Below are positions 21,207 through 35,982 of a DNA stretch of 64,000 nucleotides, piece after piece. The stretch comes from Laetiporus sulphureus 93-53 (taxonomy: Eukaryota > Basidiomycota > Agaricomycetes > Polyporales > Laetiporaceae): positions 910,355 through 974,354 of the forward strand of contig NW_024468512.1 in NCBI RefSeq assembly GCF_001632365.1, written 5' to 3'. Every line of letters starts with the position of its first letter. Positions within the stretch are counted from its first letter, which is position 1. Below the pieces are notes generated by a model. The model did no database searches and was not told where the DNA came from. It was given only the letters and a program-made list of their open reading frames with translations. The position numbers were made by a program, and so were the translations under genes.

Positions 21207-24200
21207 TCAGTCCGAAGACACTTCGTTCATGGATACCGAGGATGTTTGCCGCCGAGTTGACCGACGAGGAACCGGCTTTGGCGCCTTACGTGGACGCCCT
21301 CGGGAAGGGCGGACTGGCTCTGAAACGTTGGGCTGTGGAGCTGGAGCAGATATGCTCAATGCGCCCAGTCGCGGTAGCCGTATCTTGAGAGTGGGCGTAG
21401 GCTCATTTGCTTTAGGGGCAGTGTGGGAAGGCGCCGGGGCTGCTGGGATCTTGATTTTAGAGTCGATGTGAACAGGTGTAACAGGCCTTGCGGGATGAGC
21501 GTCCTTGTAGCTTAGAGTCGCCTTTCTAGGAGAAGGTATCTTCGACCTGAGAGCGGACAAGGGGGTGTCTGGGTCTTCTGATTCGGGAGTGGAGGATACA
21601 CGACGAAGGTACTTGGAATTTACGGTCCCGCTTGTCAAAGGAATCGGAGATAACCTCCTACGTGTCGGTTGCCGGGATCTTCTTGGTCTTATCGAAGCAG
21701 AACTGGTAGTGACTTCTGTCCGTTGAGGGTCATCTGCGGCTGTTGTGGCTCGACGATTGTCGAAAGGTGAGCCATTTATGTGCTGCACCAGTGCAGTAGG
21801 CTTAACAGCGTCGTGAGAGGCGGTCTCCTCTTTTTGACTGCGAGACCGTCGAGGCCTGGTTGGTGCGGCTTGTACAGGTTCGGCCTTGACAGGCACATAA
21901 TCTTCGTCATCACGGCGGGAGTGTCTCTTACTCGACTGCCCGCGCATGCGATCATGCTGCAGAGATCGCCGCACCTTGCCATGCCGCTCTCCCTGACCAG
22001 TAGACGTCGTATTGTTTTCTGGAGCGGACGCTGCACTGTTTACCAGCATTTCAGAAGCCTTCGACGCAGTAATGTTCAGTATGACAACTAGAAGACTCAT
22101 TGTGATGGGTCTCACCTCCATGATGCCGTTGACGTGGTTGAATGGTTCTTGTTGCTGAGCAGGGCTGCGAGATACTTCATCACTAGCATTGCCGTTGCCG
22201 ACAACCTGCTCCAGCGCCAGTTCGGAAGCGTTGGTGTTTTCATGAAGAATGATCTCAACTCCATTTGTTGACGACCCCTGTCGCAGTTGAAGGCCAGCCA
22301 ATAACTGGTGAACATCGTAGAGGCCACCGTCAGGTTCGGTCACATATCGATGGCTAGAAAGATTCTCACATGAGCAACCTCGACGTCTTCAAGAGAGAAC
22401 AATGCAGCTGTTGGATCGAGCGGGGGGACATCATCATCCCCAGCAAGTGAGCTCAGTGATGTAAGAGGAGATGACAACGCGCTGACATCGCCAGCATGTC
22501 TACTGTACGGTATTAGGGGAACGCTATCTGTGACCAGACAAGACTCACTCTTCTGTGCGGCCACCACGGTTTTTGCTCACTTTGTTCCAAAAGTCCAAAG
22601 TGATGATCTTCTCAGGCACCCTATAGCGGCGACCGTTTATAAGCACTTCATCGACAGCAATTTTGCTGGGCGGAGGGGCTGGCACAACAGGTTCGTCCGG
22701 TATGATCTCGATGTTTCCGTTATTACGTTGGTGGGGCTTGATTATATCTATGGGAGTTGCATTCGCTCGAGGTATCCGACGTTTGGGTTGCTACGACTTT
22801 CTGGTGAACGACCGGTCGGACAGATAAACTGAGCTAGACGTACGAAAATATGGTCGGCGTGATTCGGACACATCCACTTCCTACCCCATGGCGGCATGAA
22901 TGATAAAGGAGGGTCCACGCAGTCCAGATGCCAATGCAGATGACAATAATCGCACGAGATGATACTTCGACCACTTTGCGTCTGATTGACGATAGTGGAG
23001 TCTCTCCGTGTACGCTTGAATGCTGGGACAGATGCAGCCACATCAGGCGGCAACGCGGATGTGCCGCAGCGGAAACACAACACCGGCTCTCCGTTTCGAT
23101 CCTTCAGCCGATATGGATCACGTTCTTCTAACTGACCATGTCGACTGCGATCATATGAGACTACAGCTATTCATACAGTGGGATTGGCAACATACTTAAG
23201 TCGCGGGGCTTTGACTTCCGAGCTGTCTACGTAGGTCCCTCTGGGACCGGTAGCAACTAGTAAAGAGAGAATATTCACTGAAGTGCTTGAATAGCGTGTC
23301 GAAGCTGCTCACCATCTTTGAAGTAGGTTCTGATATCATGTGGCAGTTGGAATTCAATGGGAAGACTCGTCTGAAGCTGTTCAATGAGAGGAACCATGAA
23401 TCTCATAGAAGCTGGTGGCCTCGAAGGCGGCTTCTGTCGCCAAAGTTCAGCATCCTATGTATCAGCTGTTTGTATGTTTGTAGTCGACAGACCTGTTGCA
23501 AGGCGCAGGCGGGACAGAACCATCTGGCATCACCAGCAGGCAAATCGGCTTGTTCCATGGGAGGGTCCAAACACCAAAGATGAAATGCTCGTGGGCACCC
23601 GTCACAGTAGATGAGCGATCCCAGAGAGCGACAAGCTGAACAGTGATCCTCGTTTGTCTTTGGCAGAACGTCAGCGGGCGGCGGGAAGAATGTGCAACAG
23701 AACAGAACTGACCCCGGCTCCGGATGGAACGATATCCCCCATAGATAGAGAAACAGCAGAAGGTTCCTCCTTTACTCTGACAGCGCTATCTTTCTCTCGT
23801 CCTTTGCCCTTATCTCTCCGGGAGATGTGGTTGCCCCTGACATGGCTGCTTGCGACAACAACGTCGTCAGTGATGGGAAGCGAGTTTGAACGGGAGAGCG
23901 CTTCGTCAGAATCCAAGGGCATAGCGAGTGGATCAGAGTCAGGGAGCAAATGTGAGGCCGAGGCAGTAGCCTCCAAGAGTACCGGGAGATCGGGAGTAGA
24001 AGGATTGGTATTTAAATTGCGAGCGGATGCACGTTGTGCTCTGCCTGACGCGGTCCTATTGTCCGTGAGAGCATGACAACATACGAGGAAAGGTGCGGTA
24101 TTGTGAGACGGCGCGCATAGATGGAAGCGTATATGGGATGATAGTCAGATCGAACGAGCACCCGAGAGGCATCACGAAACTCACCCCTTCTCTACTCTAG

Positions 24201-24480
24201 CCCTTTTCCGACGAGGGCCTTCCACCTCTGTCGTCGAGACCACCGGACTGATCATATGTCCTGTATAGGTGGTTCCCGGATCAGAGGCGGGCAAGTACGA
24301 ATACGCGGCCACGGTTTTCCTGTGGTCTCTCTTCGAAAGGCCTGACTGCTGAACAGAGAGTAGTGATGGTGGCCCTGGTAGAATCTCCGTCGCCAAAGCG
24401 GGATCGCCCTCCAAATGCGACGGCTGTACAATAGGTACTCCCGGCAGCATATACGCTGGGACGCTCTCGACAGACGCCAT
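21207..24480 (-). CDS. RCO1: Double-PHD-finger chromatin protein, Rco1/PHF12-like
   Basis: Candidate subunit of an Rpd3S-type histone deacetylase complex, which binds nucleosomes behind elongating Pol II. Exons: 24480-24185, 24055-23713, 23657-23493, 23454-23313, 23256-23196, 23144-22844, 22790-22549, 22499-22370, 22304-22116, 22058-21207; 906 residues. PHD1 (about 219-267): EDHCSACRSLGSLIYCDGCP, FHLWCLDPP, WFCPACAL. PHD2 (about 359-434): LCFRCG, ISCDYCHLHWHLDCVDPP, WMCPNH. Between them FQLPHDIRTYFKD fits the Sin3-interacting region; after PHD2 comes GNIEIIPDEP. The C-terminal 280 residues are basic and low-complexity with RGRPRK, an AT-hook-like motif. Start chosen at ACCATGG. The 57-nt intron 22059-22115 is stop-free and in frame; one intron is only 38 nt. 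Confidence 0.85.
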
Positions 24481-26051
24481 GGTAGTTGAGATGCAAGGTG
24501 TGTGAAGCACGCTAAGCCGCGACGGTTATAGAGATGGCACTGCGTCAATGGGCGCAGCGCAATAAAGGAACCGCACTTCTTCACGCCAAAAGACGGTAGT
24601 AGTCTCTGAGAAGCCTATATTCTGCAATTCTTATATATACATGATTCATATAACCCTTTCCATCAGCACATAACGCCCGAGACTCCGGGGGGGAATAAAT
24701 TAGGCAAACGATGGACTCTCATTTCTCCACAACCAGCAGCAAGCGCTGCTCTAAGACAAAGGTCAGGACTCGTCGCGACAACAGAGACAGAGTGGGCGAC
24801 TTACAGGTCGTGGCTCTCAAGTGGTATCGTAGACGTGACGCTGGATTGGCAATGATGATTTCTTGCAGCCAGGTCAGCCAACATGCAATCTGCATGCACA
24901 GACCCTTCAGTGAACTGCCAAATCGTGGGACCAGCTGGTGCGAAAGTCCACTGTACGACGAGTCAGTCCCGTAGATGCGCCAGTGATGAAGGGTTGGGAT
25001 AGGACTCAGTTTATGACGCACTTCCAGGAGCAGAACGTGGCTCACCATTTTAGCGGCAACTCTGAGACAGAACGTATAGTAAATTGCGAAGTGGGGAACC
25101 ATAAGAGCAACAGCGTGAATGATTGTTCGCCGGTGACCTAGAGCATCTCGCAATGAAGACAGCCAGAGCGATTGATTGTGGCTTACATATGCCTACGTCC
25201 ACTGTAAACGTTCCACAGAGAAATTCGTTGAAAGAAGCAATCTGTGTAGTCGTCCAGTGAAGCGGCCCTGAGTAGCCAACTGCTGACTGGTAGACAGCGC
25301 ACAGAGCAAATGCGAAATGTGACAAAGCGCCAGGAGATAGAAGTGACGGGCATAATTGGGTAGTATATATTCCAATTAGGAAGAAGAACACAAGAAGTAC
25401 TGCGTTTTCTTGTCATGACTTCACGGACAAAAAGTTATGGTAAGTGGCAAGACCCTCGGACATTCGTAAGAATATTAGACGACCTAGCTCAAGAGAATCG
25501 ACCGTAGCGTAGGAAACAGGAAGCTTCTGGCAGCAACACCGGACATCGGTGCAGATTCGATATTTCTAGTATGTCAATGTCGAGAGATCCCAGCGTACAC
25601 AGCACTTCTTGCTACCCAGAGCACATGCGGAAGCTCAATCAATCAAAGCTTCGAGCTCGTCCCTCAGGAAAAGGGCCACAGTAAGCTGGTTCCCTCCAGG
25701 AAGCACAGATCTAGATGTATATATGAAGGATGTGTGCCCACAACGACGAAGGTCGGAAGCGGAGGAGAATAGCCCAGATGAAGGGACAGGTGCCAGGTCG
25801 TTGTGGATGTTTCTTGCTTTGGTAAACTTCGACAAAGCGATGAAATCATCAGAGCATAAGTCACTCTTGCATCTTGCAAACGATGAACCAAATCGATCCA
25901 CGTAATGTCATGAGAGCAGTGGTTGAGATCCATCCTCAAGCTCAACCGTGGTCGAGCTGCCACTCAGACGCCCAATATCTGTGGCGCCAAACCATAGCTG
26001 AATAAGACAAAGGCTTTGGAAACTAACAAAGCCAAACAACGCTTGTTCACC
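24481..26051. other. 1.6-kb interval with unassigned minus-strand open frames
   Basis: Lies between the divergent starts of the Rco1-like gene and PRP38. Minus-strand frames of 60-144 codons (25963-25664, 25416-25183, 25391-25050, 25153-24719) are partly hydrophobic, for example FFFLIGIYTTQLCPSLL and IIHAVALMVPHFAIYYTFCL, as in a multi-pass membrane protein. I could not join them into one reading with sound splice sites or match a family. It may be a diverged or decayed gene, or no gene. Confidence 0.3.
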
Positions 26052-27178
26052 ATGGCCAACACCACCGTCCGCGGCGCGCAGGCTATTCACGGCCAGAATC
26101 CCCAGGTAAGTGTGGCAATGCAAATTTATGAGACAGTTTATCACAACTGATTGCGTAGTTTTTAGTCGAAGCTGTCATACGAAATCGTATCTATGAGTCG
26201 ACGTACTGGAAGGAACATTGCTTCGCTCTTACAGGTGAGAGTGGCAGTCATGTTAGCATATCGTCCAGCTGACGGCATGAACAGCTGAGAGTCTCATTGA
26301 TAAAGCTATCGAGCTGAAATACGTCGGCGGTGTATATGGTAACCAGAAACCGACAGAATTCCTCTGTTTACTCTTGAAATTGCTCCAGATCCAGCCGGAG
26401 AAGGAGATTTTGTTGGAGTATTTGCAAGCGGACGAGTTCAAGTGCGTCAACATTCAGATCGTACATCATATTCATACGCTTATGGATTGTCTTGCAGATA
26501 TCTCAGAGTATTAGCTGTCATGTATATTCGTATGACATTCAGGGCAGTTGAAGTCTACGAGATCCTAGAGCCGTTGCTCAAGGATTACAGGAAGCTGCGG
26601 TATCGTGGCACGAGTATGTATTCACGTTAGCGACGACGTTACGTGAGCTGACCGAACGAGCAGATGGATTTACGCTCACGTACGTGGACGAGTTTGTGGA
26701 CAACCTCCTAGTGGAAGAAAGAGTATGCGACATAATCTTGCCCCGACTCACAAAACGCGACGTATTGGAAGATATGGCGGAGATCGGTTCCAGAAAAAGT
26801 CGTCTTCTGGACGCCATGGAGGGCAAGAGCGAGCATGGCAGCGATCATAGCCCCAACCGGAGCAGGAGTAGGAGCAGAGATCGGAGCTCATCGCGCAGCC
26901 CAAATGCAGAGCATTATGCAAGCCGAAGCCGGAATGCGAGCCGTACAAGCAAATCTCCTTCTCCTGCTGGTTCTGGCTATGTCTCCCGAACGCCTTCAAG
27001 GTCGCCATCAGGTTCAAGATCTCCTTATCGTTCTCATAGTCGCAGTATATCCTCGGATCGACAGAGTGGCAGTCCGCGTTACCGATCGCGCAGTCGCAGC
27101 GAACATCCGGATCAGCAGAATGGCAGCCCTCGTTATAAGTCACGGAGTCGTAGTATTTCACCGGATCGGATGCAGTAG
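26052..27178 (+). CDS. PRP38: Pre-mRNA splicing factor PRP38
   Basis: Component of the U4/U6.U5 tri-snRNP and spliceosomal B complex, needed for spliceosome activation. Exons: 26052-26105, 26159-26234, 26285-26441, 26498-26613, 26664-27178; 305 residues, near human PRPF38A. Landmarks: GAQAIHGQNPQFLVEAVIRN, IYESTYWKEHCFAL, YVGGVYGNQKPTEFLCLLLK, VRVLAVMYIRM-type block (YLRVLAVMYIRM), DYRKLRYRGTNGFTLTYVDE and DIILPRLTKRDVLE. The last 110 residues are an RS-like tail of Arg/Ser repeats with recurring GSPRY(R/K)SRSRS units. Start in a strong ACCATGG context. Convergent with mitochondrial uL15; the stops are only 46 bp apart. Confidence 0.96.
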
Positions 27179-27224
27179 CAAGAAAGCTCGCACGCAATCG
27201 GACAGTACATTAAGATATATGTAC

Positions 27225-28169
27225 CTATTTCGCCCTGGCAAATTCCTGTGTCGTGTACTTGGTGAGTTGTTCTGATAGCACCTTCCATCGTTCCTCCACC
27301 ACCGGCATGGTTTTGATAGCTGTAGGTGATAGGTAACCCCTGTTCTTCCATTGTGTATACCATTCTGTGAATGCGATGAGATTTGAATCCAGTTGTTAGG
27401 AGGGCGCGTACCTATATCTCTACGATGTGTAGGCGCAGCCTGTACTCTGTCTGTCCGGCCCTTCACGCAATCCCGCAGAGCTAGAACGTTGTAGTGTTTG
27501 CAAAAGACAGTGCCTCCGAGCTTCTCTACTGCACGGATAGCACTTTTGGATGCGCGAGAAGGAGTGATATGGATTGCCGTCTTCAACTGGTCCGCGCCCT
27601 GTAACCGGTATTCAAGCCCTCCATTGACAATAAGCAGAAATTCGACGAACATTTCCGAGCAGTTTCACTCCATCGTGGACGTCGTGGATGCATCCGCTTA
27701 GCAGGAGCTCTCGAGCTGTAATGGGCTTCTCGGGCGATGACTCAAGCCGTCCCTGATCTATCCAATGTTGTATACGGTCAAGGTTCACAGGAGCCCAAGT
27801 ATTGCCCTCGCTGAACAAAAAAATCAACAAGATGACGAACCAAGGAAGACTACCACACGCACGCATTGACGAAACCTCTCTTCGGAATGAGCTTGCTGAT
27901 GGGTGTCTGCCCTCCTTCGAAGCCAGGCTTTGGCTTGCCATTGCCGGCTCGCGCCTTCTGACCCTTGGTACCGCGCCCTGATGTCCCGCCTCGGCGTGAT
28001 CCTTGACCACGACCTACACGCTTCGCCTAGAGAAGGTTGACAGACATGAGTTTCGCCCTTCACCGACGCTGCAAGACAGAAGGCGTACAGCATGCTGAGA
28101 ATTCAGAGCAGGCGAGAGGTTAAACAGATGAACTCGGCTAGAAGTGGCAACGTAGCGAGTGACGAACAT
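27225..28169 (-). CDS. MRPL10: Mitochondrial large-subunit ribosomal protein uL15m
   Basis: Protein of the mitochondrial 54S subunit. Exons: 28169-28089, 28026-27863, 27810-27651, 27598-27412, 27364-27225; 243 residues. The N-terminus [16 protein letters not shown] is Arg/Ser-rich without acid residues, as expected for a matrix targeting signal. uL15 core: [54 protein letters not shown] and [19 protein letters not shown]. The last exon reads [19 protein letters not shown], an extension usual in fungal mitochondrial homologues. The first splice (62-nt intron) is the least certain because the sequence before AKRVG varies between species. Divergent from MOD5. Confidence 0.9.
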
Positions 28170-28344
28170 GACTGCGATCTGGGGGCGGTCAAGTCGCTGA
28201 AAGGTACGAGAGATCCCTCTCGTCCAAAATGGGAAAGTCGTCCATCGGCAGGCCCTCAATCTCGCTTGACTGGCGGCCTCTTCACTCACACTCATTCATT
28301 CGGCTAATCACCTCGTAAATGGCACTGTCACGAAGTACTCAAAT
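28170..28344. promoter_or_regulatory. Short divergent promoter uL15m / MOD5 with upstream ATG
   Basis: 175 bp between two start codons. An ATG at 28319 opens an 11-codon frame that ends at 28354 and overlaps the MOD5 start (28345) in another frame. Confidence 0.5.
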
Positions 28345-30050
28345 ATGGCTTTGAGACCACTGATTGTAATCTGTGGCACCACAGGAGTGGGGAAATCGAA
28401 ACTTGCGATTGAACTCGCTCTTGCAATAGCGCAAGGCTCGGAGAACCGAAGACATGACTACCGCGGCGCTAGGATCATCAATGCTGATGCGATGCAAGTG
28501 TATCATGGGATGGATATCATCACGAACAAGGTGCCTGTTCAGGAGATGTGCGGCATTGAACACCTCCTCATGGGATTCAAGCAACCCGGCGAGCAATACT
28601 TCGTCACAGAATGGGTACGGGACGCAATGAAAGCCGTAAGCCGTTTCAGTCGGCAGACTTATGCGACGTCTGGCTTTGACATTATTTTACAGATTGAGGA
28701 AACGCACAAGCGAAATGAAGTGCCCATTGTTGTTGGTGGGACGTCATATTGGGTTCAACATCTACTATTCCCAAACCGCCTTGTATCCGCCGATCAAAAT
28801 TCTGCTCTTTCTTCAGGAGATTCATCTGTCGGTTCAGAGGAGCTGAAACCATTGTTCGCGTCCCTACCTGCTGAATTGCTGGATTTATTCAATGCTCTAC
28901 CCGCGCGAGGACCTTCCGCAGGCGCTCAGCCTGGATTGGCGATGTCTCTCTATAATCTATTATCCGCTCTTGATCCTAAAACAGCCAAGCTCCGGCATTG
29001 GAAAGACACAAGAAAAGTTCTTCGCAGTTTGTGCATTATTAGGGATACCGGACGACGACCAAGCAGTATCTACGCTGAGCAGTCCGAGAATATCGCCATT
29101 CCCAGGCATGTAAAGTCCCCACGTTGATCCTCATCCATACTAACGTCTTATAAGATATCGTACTCTTCTGTTCTGGTTGTATGCAAAGCCAGACATCCTC
29201 AAACCTCGACTTGATGCCCGTGTAGATCGGATGGTTGAGGTATGCGAAGTCATGGGCATTTGCAAAGTAGTGACCTTACTGCATCAGCAAGGCTTACTGA
29301 ATGAAATACGCGCGTTAAGGTCAATCGCGTCGGCAGGAAGCTCTGTAATTTCATTTCAAAGTCAGGGTGAAGAGGAGACTGGCTCGAGAGAGCCAGACAT
29401 CGACTACACTCTGGGAATCTATCAATCGATCGGTGAGTGATATAACCTGGACAGTTTGTTCCTCCCTTAAGGGTCTCTAGGATACAAGGAGTTTCACGAA
29501 TTTCTCTCTAACCCGACATCATCGGACGACGCATTCCAAGCCGCTCTTGAGAGCATGAAGTCGGCCACTCGTAAATATGCGAAGCGACAGATTATGTGGA
29601 TACGCAACCAGCTCCTTCCAGCAGTGAATGCAGCCAACAATACAAGCAGGACAAACATTGGGTCAGATATAGCTCCAGCGTATGTGCTGGACGCAACCGG
29701 TATGCCCTTGTCACATTTTCGAACTTGGGAAGCTTGATTCTTGCCGTTTTAGAGCTCGGAGAGTCGTGGGAGACCAACGTCCGCGCGACTGCATGTAAGA
29801 TCACCGAAGGTCTGCTGTTTCACTCCGAGATCTGCTTTGAGCAATCACACAAATATCGTCTCTGACAGACTTTCTTGACGAGAAAGATCTTCCTGAACCT
29901 ATCAGCCTCTCTAAAACCGCTTGCGAACTCCTCAGCAAGCCTGCCGAGCGAGTATTTGAAGATTTCACGCCGATTGAAGAAGGACTAACGTCTATAAGAC
30001 AGACTTCAAGCTCGGCCATTACGCATCTGCGAAACGTGCACGATCCATAA
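28345..30050 (+). CDS. MOD5: tRNA dimethylallyltransferase (isopentenyltransferase, MOD5/MiaA family)
   Basis: Adds a dimethylallyl group to A37 of tRNAs reading UNN codons, in cytosol and mitochondria. Exons: 28345-28635, 28693-29105, 29155-29432, 29481-29699, 29753-29794, 29869-30050; 474 residues. Landmarks: P-loop GTTGVGKSKLAIELA, IINADAMQVYHGMDIITNKV, VPIVVGGTSYWVQHLLFP, RHWKDTRKVLRSL, DARVDRMVEVC, LGIYQSIGYKEF and ATRKYAKRQIMWIRNQLLP. The second intron (29106-29154) seems to begin with GC (CAG|GCATGT): only that donor gives IPRYRTLLFWLYA. The C-terminal matrin-type zinc finger of yeast Mod5 and human TRIT1 was not seen. Divergent from mitochondrial uL15. Confidence 0.92.
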
Positions 30051-30387
30051 GGATAGTCCAGTCATGATCAAGGAAGGGAATGCCTGGAAAGCCCATCAGA
30101 GGACCCGTGTGCATCGGAAGCGATTCAAGAAAGCGCACATGGCTTCTGCGAGCAGTCAATGTAGAGCGGATGACCGTGATAGTGAGATCGAGCACTCGGC
30201 ATCTAGCTCCAATGACGAACACGCGTTCTCCTGAACAATATGTTAGCTACCCTGTAATCAAAATACAATGTCTGCTCGTCGGCGGGCTATGAAGCGCACG
30301 AAGAGCATCAGCGACTATCGTACATCACTAGCGCAAGTCAAATCATTCGAAGGGTATCAATGCGTATCTGCTGCAGTGTCAGGTATC
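30051..30387. other. Convergent 3' interval, nothing seen
   Basis: 337 bp between the stops of MOD5 (plus) and the fasciclin gene (minus). Only short open frames antisense to the neighbours. Confidence 0.4.
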
Positions 30388-33077
30388 CTAGGCCTCATTC
30401 GCCCAGGCTGGAAGCCACTCTTCCCAGTTCAACCAGTCGTCACCGTATTCCTCTTCATATCTGACAGCATCTACATTGCCCTCTCGCAGATGCTTCATAG
30501 GATTGAGCAGCCTGTCGATCACATGCACGACTCCATTCCGCAAAGGAACGTCGGCAATCTTTACCTTTTGCCCGTTCGCTATGAGGATCGTATGGAAGAT
30601 TGGATGATGCAAAATTGGGTTATGGGATTTCTCCTCGAATTGAGCGACGTGGACCTCCATAGAATGATTGCTCACGAGAGTGGGGATTGTGATGTTGAAC
30701 GAGTATATGGGCGGATATCTCGGGGACTGCGGCTTCGCGTGACGAGGACGTGAATGCACCGGCCCTGCATATGATGGAAGCGGTGCTCCTGCTGGGTGAG
30801 CATGTGGCGCGTCTGCGCACTGAGACAAAGGACTGTTACCCAGTTTCACAGGCGAGAAGGGTGGGCAATGCTGTCCATCAAATGGAATGGAGTGTGTTAC
30901 ATGGGGCGAATGCCTTGGGCTGTTGGATGCAGAGTAAGAAATATGCGACCAGTAGTTTTCATCCTTGTGATGGTGCTCGTGATGAGAAGGCATAAACCAC
31001 GGACGGTGGTCCGCAAACAGCGGCGCGTACGGACCTTCTGGAGGCGGTGGAGCGCTGCCGAAACGGGGATGATGTGTGTCTGATGCAGGCTGAACATGCA
31101 TATCATGCGATCTGGGCGGTTGGGGTAGTGGATGATCAGGCGAGAGAGATATGTGTTCGTGGAATTGGTCAGGATGAAGAGGGTCGCCATGGGAAGGCGA
31201 GATGTGACATAGATTCGGTAATGGGCTATGAAAAGAGCGCGAATCAGTGCAGCCAGACGTATCAGACAGGAAAGTTGCCTTGTCGGAGGATGGTGGCGGA
31301 AGCGTACCCGACTGAGACTGAAGGCCATCAGAAAACGACATACGGACTGAAAGCATGCCAGGCTGTGGCGGAGGTGGGCACCCCGGCGGCATCAGTGGAG
31401 AATGATACGGATGGTCACGCGATGATTGAGGCGGCACACATAGGCTGAGGTGACGAAGCCTCCTAAGGGAGGGCGAAGCTGAGGCATCCGAAGGTGGCGG
31501 CGGGCAATCCCGAGAAGGAGCGAGCCGAGGGTGCTGGTCGCTATACGGTGATGAATGACAATACTGTCTTTCGTCCATCATGCCAAGGCATTCCTATGGC
31601 AGGTTCAACGACTGGTAGCTGAGGCTCGCGCTGTATGGCCCACTACCATCTACAATGCCTCCGCGATGCGCGCCTGAGGATGCATTACTGGAAGCGTTGT
31701 GTAGCCAATCTGAACGTGTAGGAGAGTCTGCATATGTTCTTCGTTCGGTATAGATGATCGAGGCTTACCCGAATGTAGAACGAATTCGGGGATGATGTAG
31801 AACTGCAGGAGCTTCTTCAACGCCTTTTGTCCAATAGGTGTGAACAGATATGATTTCAGCGACCCCGGAAGATTTGCGAATGCTTTGTTTGTCGGAGCGA
31901 AGAACGTGACGGCCGGAGAACCTTTCATGCCGTCGCCTGCTACCTGGTGAAAGTCAGCAGCATCGCTCAGGCCAACATGGCCAAGTGCGGATGTCTAATT
32001 ACACATTAGTGTCGAGCATGTGCTTACAGAGTGAGTGGAGATTCACCCGGGTAGAGAATAGATCAGGCATGAAGAACAGATCTTCGAATGCAGTGGGCGG
32101 CGGGACCAATGGGCGATCAATCTCGTGAATTACACCATTTGCGGTATAAATGTCTGCTCTCAAGAACTTGGCATACATGTTCACTGATTGCGGAGAGATG
32201 CAGACGCGGAGGGGTTCTCCGTCAAGGGAGCCATCCATCAGCTCAAGCTTTGTCGCATGCGTAGTATTCTGTGTCAGCGATGTAACAGACTCTAATGAAG
32301 GAAGGATATGGCATAAGAGGATCCCACGGATGATTCTTGTCAAATTCGGCTTCATTAGCTCAAATTCGTCGGACGTGTGGTCATACGTCAGCAGGTTCTC
32401 TACAGCAGCGAATGTGTCCAAGGAGGCGCAATGGAATGATTCAACACTTTGTGGGAAATCATTTGTTGACACGAATGATGACGACGGCTCACGATGCTTC
32501 GGCGGACCAGGCGGGGAAGGATGATGGAGTGCGGAATTGGACGACGCAAAGAATGTGATGCTGGCAAGTGCCCGTTACGATCATGGGTCTCAACTGGATG
32601 TCAGACTGCTTTACTCACTTTGCAGAGGTATCATTCAATAGATAAACAATGTCATCGGTCAGATTGACGAGCTTGAATACACGCGGGTACCTGGGCAATG
32701 CCGTCAATATCAGTTCTACCAACCAAGCAACGACTAGTATTACATAGAATGACGCACTTTGGATCGTCGCTGAGAACCTGATAAATAGTCTTGTTTCCAT
32801 ACTTATCGCGAGGGTTGCGGTGAGGAGCTTGATATGCGGCGGCAGAGAGGAATGATGGCTTCGACTGTATACATGGAGCCTCTACAGGCTGCTCCTCGGA
32901 AGCAAATGACCACTGAGGCTCGTCTTCGCGGGGAATCTCCAATGATGGCGCCGCTGCGCCGGCGGAGTGGTCTACACGAGCACTTGGCTCATCGTGCACC
33001 ATCTCATCCAGCCGGACGTATGCTGCAGACACAGCGAGCGCCCCAAAGAAGGCCGTCCCCAAGGAACGAAACAACAT
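30388..33077 (-). CDS. Fasciclin (FAS1) domain protein with signal peptide and large insertion
   Basis: Probably secreted or vacuolar adhesion-type protein. Exons: 33077-32758, 32690-32619, 32560-32047, 31994-31769, 31709-31654, 31593-30388; 797 residues. MLFRSLGTAFFGALAVSAAY is a signal peptide or anchor. FAS1 repeat 1 starts with TIYQVLSDDPKYPRVFKLVN and ends YTANGVIHEIDRPLVPP. Repeat 2 starts AVTFFAPTNKAFANLPG and ends RNGVVHVIDRLLNP. Between its two halves sits a Pro/His/Ser-rich insertion of about 300 residues (starting near ECLGMMDERQ). The fifth intron (31594-31653) was chosen for phase and size and is the least certain point; the long last exon is one open frame. It ends in an acidic stretch, DDWLNWEEWLPAWANEA. 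Confidence 0.85.
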
Positions 33078-33592
33078 GGAGAGTGAGCGAGGGTGGAGGT
33101 GAGATTTCCCCCGCCTGGCCGACTGCGCATAAATAACTTGCCATGCAGCCATCCGCAGCAGGTCCCACATCCTAGCTGCCGTGCATATCTGGTCCGATCG
33201 GACCGCGCCAGAACCAACCTGCCTTTTTCTTAGAAGCGAAGGTCGTCACCTCAAGCCACGGCCGCCTGGTAAGTCGCTCTGGGCACTGCGTATCGTTATT
33301 GCTTGTGACACTGCTTGTGACACACAAAAAATAACTGGGAGCCAAAGTGCAGCTATTGGCGCGACGAGCTGTTTGACTTCTCATTATCGCACAGTACTGC
33401 GGACAATCTGCGCAATCACATCAAACCGGCCATCGGCGAATCTCCGCTCACCTCAGTTTTCCTTTATCAACACTCGTACTTCAGCATCCCATGGTCGGTG
33501 CAGGGCGTATGACGCATTGCTTTGCGGACTGCGGTAATCCATGAAGAGAAGCGAAGTGCTAGCGAAAGTACATAGATTGCTAAAAGGGTATC
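33078..33592. other. Fasciclin-gene promoter and VMA1 3' region
   Basis: 515 bp between the start of the fasciclin gene and the stop of VMA1, both minus. No gene seen apart from antisense open frames. A 12-bp unit (gcttgtgacact) occurs twice in tandem, the second copy imperfect, at 33301-33324. Confidence 0.4.
33301..33324. repeat. 12-bp tandem duplication
   Basis: gcttgtgacact followed directly by gcttgtgacaca, upstream of the fasciclin gene. Too short to assign a role. Confidence 0.6.

Positions 33593-35982
<2,390 letters not shown>

Noticed and set aside
30796..31448. Plus-strand open frames opposite the fasciclin gene
   Set aside because: They mirror the low-complexity Pro/His codons of the fasciclin gene and lack features of their own.
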